From a virus, in the IMG/VR virus record IMGVR_UViG_3300044984_000411, positions 1 through 64,000 of that record: DNA of 64,000 bases, one strand, 5' to 3'. Numbering within the stretch: position 1 is the stretch's first letter; every line of letters starts with the position of its first letter. Below, piece after piece: positions 61,479-64,000 of the stretch. The position numbers were made by a program, and so were the translations under genes. The notes under the pieces were generated by a model. The model searched no databases and was not told the DNA's origin. It saw nothing but the letters and a program-made list of their open reading frames with translations.

Positions 61479-61503
61479 AAATGTCTGACCTGTCTGATAG
61501 ACT
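61479..61503 (+). promoter_or_regulatory. Right-arm promoter g, leaderless
   Basis: AAA-TGTCTG, 10 bp, TAGACT; six bases later the ATG at 61510. Confidence 0.75.
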
Positions 61504-61509
61504 GCAGGT

Positions 61510-61635
61510 ATGCAAATCGAAATCATCACCCCAGAGGGTCGCTCCGCTATCATCCCTAACACCGAAGCCAACTTGCGTTGGGCAAAGAAACTTTTTGCTC
61601 AGGGCTTTCTTCAGTCTTGGGAAATCCTAAAGTAA
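61510..61635 (+). CDS. 41-residue protein, unknown function
   Basis: MQIEIITPEGRSAIIPNTEA then NLRWAKKLFAQGFLQSWEIL: a short beta hairpin and a helix. Leaderless from promoter g. Its TAA contributes to the A run of promoter h. Confidence 0.55.
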   Translation: MQIEIITPEGRSAIIPNTEANLRWAKKLFAQGFLQSWEILK

Positions 61636-61659
61636 AATGTCCGCCCCCTATGCTAAACT
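61635..61659 (+). promoter_or_regulatory. Right-arm promoter h
   Basis: AAA-TGTCCG, 10 bp, TGC-TAAACT; gene start at 61683. Confidence 0.7.
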
Positions 61660-61682
61660 CAAACCAATCGAAAGGTAACAAA

Positions 61683-61841
61683 ATGGAAACAGCACTAGCA
61701 GACTTGACCCTAAAGCAAGCAAAACTAAAACTCAACTCACTCGTTCGTGAAGCCGAGAACCTTGACTACCTCTCACACGCAGAACTAGATTTTATGCTAG
61801 CCCTCGTTCGCCACATCCAGAAACTAGGGGGAACGGTCTAA
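61683..61841 (+). CDS. 52-residue helical protein
   Basis: METALADLTLKQAKLKLNSL then VREAENLDYLSHAELDFMLA and a third helix: a small all-alpha protein. GAAAGGTAAC before the ATG. An upstream in-frame extension is excluded because promoter h lies inside it. Function unknown. Confidence 0.65.
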   Translation: METALADLTLKQAKLKLNSLVREAENLDYLSHAELDFMLALVRHIQKLGGTV

Positions 61842-61864
61842 ATGTCTGTGGTCATTGGTAGCCT
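61840..61864 (+). promoter_or_regulatory. Right-arm promoter i
   Basis: AAA-TGTCTG, 10 bp, TGG-TAGCCT. Fused to the preceding stop; its ATG opens a 19-codon frame. Confidence 0.65.
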
Positions 61865-61901
61865 AATCCTAATCGCTCTTATCGCTCTCTTCAATCAGTA
61901 A
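61842..61901 (+). CDS. 19-residue hydrophobic peptide read through the promoter box
   Basis: MSVVIGSLILIALIALFNQ, a single membrane helix, opens at the ATG inside the AAATGTCTG box, one base after the preceding TAA. AGGGGG is about 10 nt upstream. Could be real (coupled to the previous gene) or chance. Confidence 0.35.
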   Translation: MSVVIGSLILIALIALFNQ

Positions 61902-61910
61902 AGGAAAAAA

Positions 61911-62033
61911 ATGTCACCTACACTTTCTTGGATTCTATTCCTCTCAATGGGCTGGGCTACTTATGCTTGGTATAAGTCAATGGTCATCAAGTCACTAGAG
62001 GAGGAGTTGGAACGGAATAAGCCACCGTTCTAG
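61911..62033 (+). CDS. 40-residue membrane peptide
   Basis: MSPTLSWILFLSMGWATYAW then a charged tail (KSLEEELERNKPPF). One membrane helix. AAGGAAAA before the ATG. Transcribed from promoter i. No family known. Confidence 0.6.
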   Translation: MSPTLSWILFLSMGWATYAWYKSMVIKSLEEELERNKPPF

Positions 62034-62042
62034 CTCTACCCT

Positions 62043-62072
62043 GGCGACACGCCCGACAGCGTGGGGTGCCCC
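62043..62072 (+). repeat. GC-rich hairpin repeat, copy 6
   Basis: GGCGACACGCCCGACAGCG then TGGGGTGCCCC, directly followed by TAAC repeats. Confidence 0.7.
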
Positions 62073-62074
62073 CG

Positions 62075-62102
62075 ATAACGTTTTGGTAACGGTTTAAGTA
62101 AC
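62075..62102 (+). repeat. Phased TAAC repeats (cassette j)
   Basis: ATAAC 62075, GTAAC 62086, GTAAC 62098: spacings 11 and 12 bp. Confidence 0.65.
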
Positions 62103-62131
62103 AAGCCAAAAAACCCCCTGTTTTGGTAAAT

Positions 62132-62156
62132 AAATGTCCGTGGTTCGTGTTACCTT
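62132..62156 (+). promoter_or_regulatory. Right-arm promoter j
   Basis: AAA-TGTCCG, 10 bp, TGT-TACCTT; gene start at 62182. Confidence 0.7.
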
Positions 62157-62181
62157 ATAGGTAGACAGAAAGAAGGAATAA

Positions 62182-62325
62182 ATGAAGAAAGCACTTGACG
62201 CAAAACTAGCCCTAGACCTAGCCATTGAGAACCTAGGCAAACTAATCGCCCTAGGCATTGACACGCCTGAAGACTATGACGAGGTTCACTGGCTTCAGTT
62301 TCAGTTTGACAAACTAAATAAATAA
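62182..62325 (+). CDS. 47-residue helical protein, paralogue of the gene at 60744
   Basis: MKKALDAKLALDLAIENLGK then LIALGIDTPEDYDEVHWLQF. Same length and order of helices as the 60744 product, with conserved ENLxKLIAxGxDTxEDYDxVxW. AGAAGGA before the ATG. The stop TAA overlaps promoter k. Confidence 0.7.
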   Translation: MKKALDAKLALDLAIENLGKLIALGIDTPEDYDEVHWLQFQFDKLNK

Positions 62326-62348
62326 ATGTCTGTGGCATCCGCTAAACT
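62324..62348 (+). promoter_or_regulatory. Right-arm promoter k
   Basis: AAA-TGTCTG, 10 bp, CGC-TAAACT; fused to the preceding stop. Confidence 0.7.
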
Positions 62349-62377
62349 GTAAGTAACCAAAAGAAATGAGAAATGAA

Positions 62378-62533
62378 ATGACCGAAACCCCAACTCTAAC
62401 CCAACTCGTTGAATACGCAATGGAACGCTATGGCTTCAACATCGATACCGCTTACATTTATGTTGCTGGTTCGTTGTTTGCCGTAGCGGACGATGAGGGT
62501 AAGCAGTTGGTTGCCAGAGCAATGGGCAAATAA
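62378..62533 (+). CDS. 51-residue protein, unknown function
   Basis: TPTLTQLVEYAMERYGFNID then TAYIYVAGSLFAVADDEGKQ: helix, strand pair, helix. Only a weak ribosome site (GAGAAATGA). No family recognised. Confidence 0.55.
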   Translation: MTETPTLTQLVEYAMERYGFNIDTAYIYVAGSLFAVADDEGKQLVARAMGK

Positions 62534-62549
62534 GTTTTAGGGGTAGCAA

Positions 62550-62590
62550 GAGCCTAGCAAATAATCCGTAATGGTGAGCCTAGCAAATAA
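62550..62590 (+). repeat. 15-bp direct repeat GAGCCTAGCAAATAA
   Basis: Copies at 62550-62564 and 62576-62590, 26 bp apart, the second running into promoter l. No GC-rich hairpin copy is found in this spacer. Confidence 0.6.
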
Positions 62591-62613
62591 ATGTCTGCCC
62601 CTAATGGTAACCT
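62589..62613 (+). promoter_or_regulatory. Right-arm promoter l
   Basis: AAA-TGTCTG, 10 bp, TGG-TAACCT; gene start at 62641. Confidence 0.7.
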
Positions 62614-62640
62614 GTAACTACAAACAAGAAAGGGCAACTA

Positions 62641-62808
62641 ATGCCAAAACCAAGAATGACCAAAAGCGAAAAGGTTTTTATGGATGAACTTCACCCTATA
62701 ATCTGGCACAAGGGAGCAACTACCCTTGCCGAAAGCGAAACCTATAAGCAACTGCCTGAAGCGGTTAGACAGGCTTACCTTCAGTTGCTAATCACCAAGA
62801 CACGATAG
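62641..62808 (+). CDS. 55-residue protein, unknown function
   Basis: MPKPRMTKSEKVFMDELHPI then IWHKGATTLAESETYKQLPE and a C helix. Basic N end. GAAAGGGCAA before the ATG. Its stop is followed at once by a DnaA box. Confidence 0.6.
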   Translation: MPKPRMTKSEKVFMDELHPIIWHKGATTLAESETYKQLPEAVRQAYLQLLITKTR

Positions 62809-62838
62809 TTATCCACAGGGTAGCGAAAGTTATCCACA
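62809..62838 (+). other. Pair of DnaA boxes
   Basis: TTATCCACA at 62809-62817 and 62830-62838, both perfect, 21 bp apart, opposite in orientation to the other two pairs. Confidence 0.65.
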
Positions 62839-62850
62839 GGGGGCACCCCA
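62837..62850 (+). repeat. GC-rich hairpin repeat, right half only (copy 8)
   Basis: GGGGGCACCCC remains; the GACACGCC half is replaced by the DnaA boxes. Confidence 0.5.
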
Positions 62851-62851
62851 G

Positions 62852-62879
62852 GTAACGATTTGGTAACAGTTTACGTTAC
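62852..62879 (+). repeat. Phased TAAC repeats (cassette m)
   Basis: GTAAC 62852, GTAAC 62863, GTTAC 62875: spacings 11 and 12 bp. Confidence 0.65.
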
Positions 62880-62886
62880 CGATTAA

Positions 62887-62943
62887 AAATGTCCCGAAAT
62901 GTCTCCCAAAATAATAATAAATGTCTGAGGTGGCTGTTAGACT
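62887..62943 (+). promoter_or_regulatory. Right-arm promoter m with two extra upstream boxes
   Basis: The promoter is AAA-TGTCTG (62919), 10 bp, TAGACT (62938-62943). Two more AAATGTC boxes have TGTC at 62890 and 62900 and no -10 of their own. Confidence 0.65.
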
Positions 62944-62974
62944 TACTTCGTAAGTTGATTGATTGGAGTTCCCC

Positions 62975-63208
62975 TTGACCCTTAGCCCAAACCTGCTCTT
63001 TGTGAGCCAGACCATCCAGACCTACCCCACCTTTGCCCAAGCCTACGCAGACGGCAAGAACATCAAAAACTTTGGCTTATGCGAACACTTTCAGGTTGCT
63101 CGCCGTTTTTCTAACTCTGGCATTGTCTATCGCCTGACCCTGCTGAACAAGAATGAAGCAACCTACAACACCCTTGACCTATCACCAAACTACCCAAACG
63201 CTAACTAA
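62975..63208 (+). CDS. 77-residue protein, unknown function
   Basis: TTG start at 62975 with GGAG 6 nt upstream; the TTG at 62963 overlaps that site. LSPNLLFVSQTIQTYPTFAQ, AYADGKNIKNFGLCEHFQVA, RFSNSGIVYRLTLLNKNEAT: a mixed alpha/beta protein, no family recognised. Confidence 0.6.
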   Translation: MTLSPNLLFVSQTIQTYPTFAQAYADGKNIKNFGLCEHFQVARRFSNSGIVYRLTLLNKNEATYNTLDLSPNYPNAN

Positions 63209-63217
63209 GGAGAACCT

Positions 63218-63355
63218 ATGCCAAGCATCAAACTAACCAAAGACGAGAGCCGTATTCACGAGTGCCAACTCTGTGGCGGTTCTGCCAAGTTTTATCTTGT
63301 TCGCAAGATTGCTCCCTCAATGTTTTTGTGTGGACTTTGCGTTCGCCCTGCCTAG
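63218..63355 (+). CDS. 45-residue zinc-ribbon protein
   Basis: CQLCGGSAKFYLVRKIAPSM then FLCGLCVRPA: two CxxC knuckles about 20 residues apart. AAGGAGA before the ATG; second gene after promoter m. Confidence 0.65.
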   Translation: MPSIKLTKDESRIHECQLCGGSAKFYLVRKIAPSMFLCGLCVRPA

Positions 63356-63361
63356 CAGGTA

Positions 63362-63385
63362 GCGACACGCCAGGGGGGGCACCCC
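63362..63385 (+). repeat. GC-rich hairpin repeat, shortened copy 7
   Basis: GCGACACGCC joined directly to GGGGGGGCACCCC; the central CGACAGCGTG is lost. Confidence 0.6.
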
Positions 63386-63390
63386 GATTC

Positions 63391-63406
63391 GTTACCAAAA
63401 CGTTAT
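63391..63406 (+). repeat. Phased TAAC repeats (cassette n, inverted)
   Basis: GTTAC 63391 and GTTAT 63402, 11 bp apart. Confidence 0.5.
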
Positions 63407-63431
63407 TAAATAGGTTTAAGACTATTCCCCA

Positions 63432-63456
63432 AAATGTCTGTGGGTCTTGTTATACT
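63432..63456 (+). promoter_or_regulatory. Right-arm promoter n
   Basis: AAA-TGTCTG, 10 bp, TGT-TATACT; gene start at 63483. Confidence 0.75.
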
Positions 63457-63482
63457 TGGGGTATTCACGAAAGGACATCTCT

Positions 63483-63641
63483 ATGGACACCTCTAACCTT
63501 TACTACGGCGACGACTTCGGCTACTTTGAGGAGGAAGAACTCACTCCAGAGGAACGCAAAGCCGAAGACAAGGCTTGGATGCAACAGCAGTTGCAAGAAG
63601 CCTACGCAGAGTTCCTAGACGCTCCTAACTGCTTCGACTGA
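63483..63641 (+). CDS. 52-residue very acidic protein
   Basis: MDTSNLYYGDDFGYFEEEEL then TPEERKAEDKAWMQQQLQEA. Strongly acidic N part and one helix, like small anti-restriction or DNA-mimic proteins in charge only. GAAAGGA before the ATG at 63483; a longer in-frame start lies inside promoter n. An overlapping 118-residue frame is a shadow. Confidence 0.65.
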   Translation: MDTSNLYYGDDFGYFEEEELTPEERKAEDKAWMQQQLQEAYAEFLDAPNCFD

Positions 63642-63650
63642 GGCAGGGAG

Positions 63651-63665
63651 CTGGGGGCACCCCGA
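63651..63665 (+). repeat. GC-rich hairpin repeat, right half only (copy 9)
   Basis: CTGGGGGCACCCCG before TAAC repeats; the GACACGCC half is missing. Confidence 0.45.
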
Positions 63666-63693
63666 ATAACGGTTTGATAACACTTTACGTAGT
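63666..63693 (+). repeat. Phased TAAC repeats (cassette o)
   Basis: ATAAC 63666, ATAAC 63677, degenerate GTAGT 63689: spacings 11 and 12 bp. Confidence 0.55.
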
Positions 63694-63713
63694 GTATTAA
63701 AAAGCACCCGAAT

Positions 63714-63738
63714 AAATGTCTGTGGCTAATGCTAAAAT
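63714..63738 (+). promoter_or_regulatory. Right-arm promoter o
   Basis: AAA-TGTCTG, 10 bp, TGC-TAAAAT; gene start at 63762. Confidence 0.75.
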
Positions 63739-63761
63739 GTAACTACAACGAAAGGATAACT

Positions 63762-63935
63762 ATGCGAAACACAATGAACATTTATGTAGTCGAAATGGAC
63801 AACGGCTCTACCCTTGAGATTGAGGCTCCACTAGAGAACGAGGTTCAACTAGATTGGCTCATTGACGCATACTACAAAGGTCGTATCGCTCGCTTTTGGG
63901 TAAATGGCGTTGAGTGGCAAGAGCCTACAGAATAA
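63762..63935 (+). CDS. 57-residue protein, unknown function
   Basis: MNIYVVEMDNGSTLEIEAPL then QLDWLIDAYYKGRIARFWVN: strands, helix, strand. ATG at 63762 has GAAAGGATAAC upstream; a longer in-frame start lies within promoter o. The stop TAA merges with promoter p. Confidence 0.65.
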   Translation: MRNTMNIYVVEMDNGSTLEIEAPLENEVQLDWLIDAYYKGRIARFWVNGVEWQEPTE

Positions 63936-63958
63936 ATGTCTGTAGGTATTGGTAAACT
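63934..63958 (+). promoter_or_regulatory. Right-arm promoter p
   Basis: AAA-TGTCTG, 10 bp, TGG-TAAACT; fused to the preceding stop. Confidence 0.75.
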
Positions 63959-63984
63959 GTAATCACGATGAAAGGTAAAAACTA

Positions 63985-64000
63985 ATGGAACCGCTATTTA
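63985..64000 (+). CDS. Start of another small gene, cut by the window edge
   Basis: ATG at 63985 after GAAAGGTAAAAACTA and promoter p; only MEPLF is visible. The array therefore continues beyond the window. Confidence 0.55.

Noticed and set aside
61578-61841. Longer 87-residue version of the gene at 61683
   Set aside because: The extension overlaps the preceding gene and contains promoter h; the ATG at 61683 has a ribosome site.
63262-63618. 118-codon plus-strand frame
   Set aside because: It runs through a hairpin repeat and promoter n and overlaps two better-supported small genes in other frames.
1-64000. Integrase, excisionase pair or lysogeny repressor
   Set aside because: No tyrosine or serine recombinase motif was seen; the MerR-like protein at 17574 alone is not evidence for lysogeny.

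Overview
The window is part of a tailed double-stranded DNA phage genome with a siphovirus module set. It contains large and small terminase, portal, protease, HK97-type capsid, head-tail connectors, tail tube, two tail-assembly chaperones, a 2756-residue tape measure, tail-tip proteins and fibres. By eye the GC content is about 40-45 percent. An actinobacterial host is suggested, not proven, by a DnaE-type polymerase with an intact PHP domain, a B12-dependent ribonucleotide reductase, TANNNT-type -10 boxes and many leaderless starts. I see no integrase or repressor, so nothing indicates lysogeny.

Layout. From 1 to 58.7 kb nearly all genes read leftward. 0-3.6 kb: two tRNAs (Gly partial, Asn), a cupin, two small membrane proteins that may be holins, and a large PA14/coiled-coil exported protein. 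3.7-6.4 kb: terminase. 6.4-18.1 kb: DNA metabolism (DUF3310 protein, RuvC-like nuclease, Cas4-like nuclease, RecA/UvsX-like recombinase, MazG-like protein, DNA polymerase III alpha, ssDNA-binding protein, primase, DnaB helicase). 18.1-43.8 kb: tail tip, tape measure, chaperones, tube, connectors, capsid, protease and portal. 43.8-58.1 kb: a lectin-like virion protein, ribonucleotide reductase, fibres (one a long collagen-like protein) and a glycosyltransferase. A single rightward NlpC/P60 gene with its own promoter, leader and terminator sits among the fibres (52.4-53.2 kb).

At 58.1-58.8 kb transcription diverges. This segment has DnaA boxes, a consensus sigma-70 promoter and about 90 bp of almost pure AT, and is a good origin candidate. 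From 58.8 kb to the right edge about 22 tiny rightward genes (19-118 residues: membrane peptides, zinc ribbons, an endonuclease VII-like HNH protein) are separated by repeated control cassettes. A full cassette has a GC-rich hairpin (GACACGCC...GGGGCACC), (G/A)TAAC repeats phased by 11 and 12 bp, and a promoter AAATGTCYG...TANNNT. In all 16 promoter copies TGTCYG and TANNNT are separated by exactly 10 bp.

Most notable points: the 16-copy promoter array with its iterons and hairpins; DnaA-box pairs at three places; a tape measure that appears to carry a protein-kinase-like domain and an ADP-ribosyltransferase-like (DUF3626-like) domain; a duplicated tail-chaperone gene where many phages use a frameshift; an internal start that would make a separate scaffold from the protease gene; and a probable AUA start on the PA14 protein. 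All functional calls come from reading motifs by eye; no database search was run.
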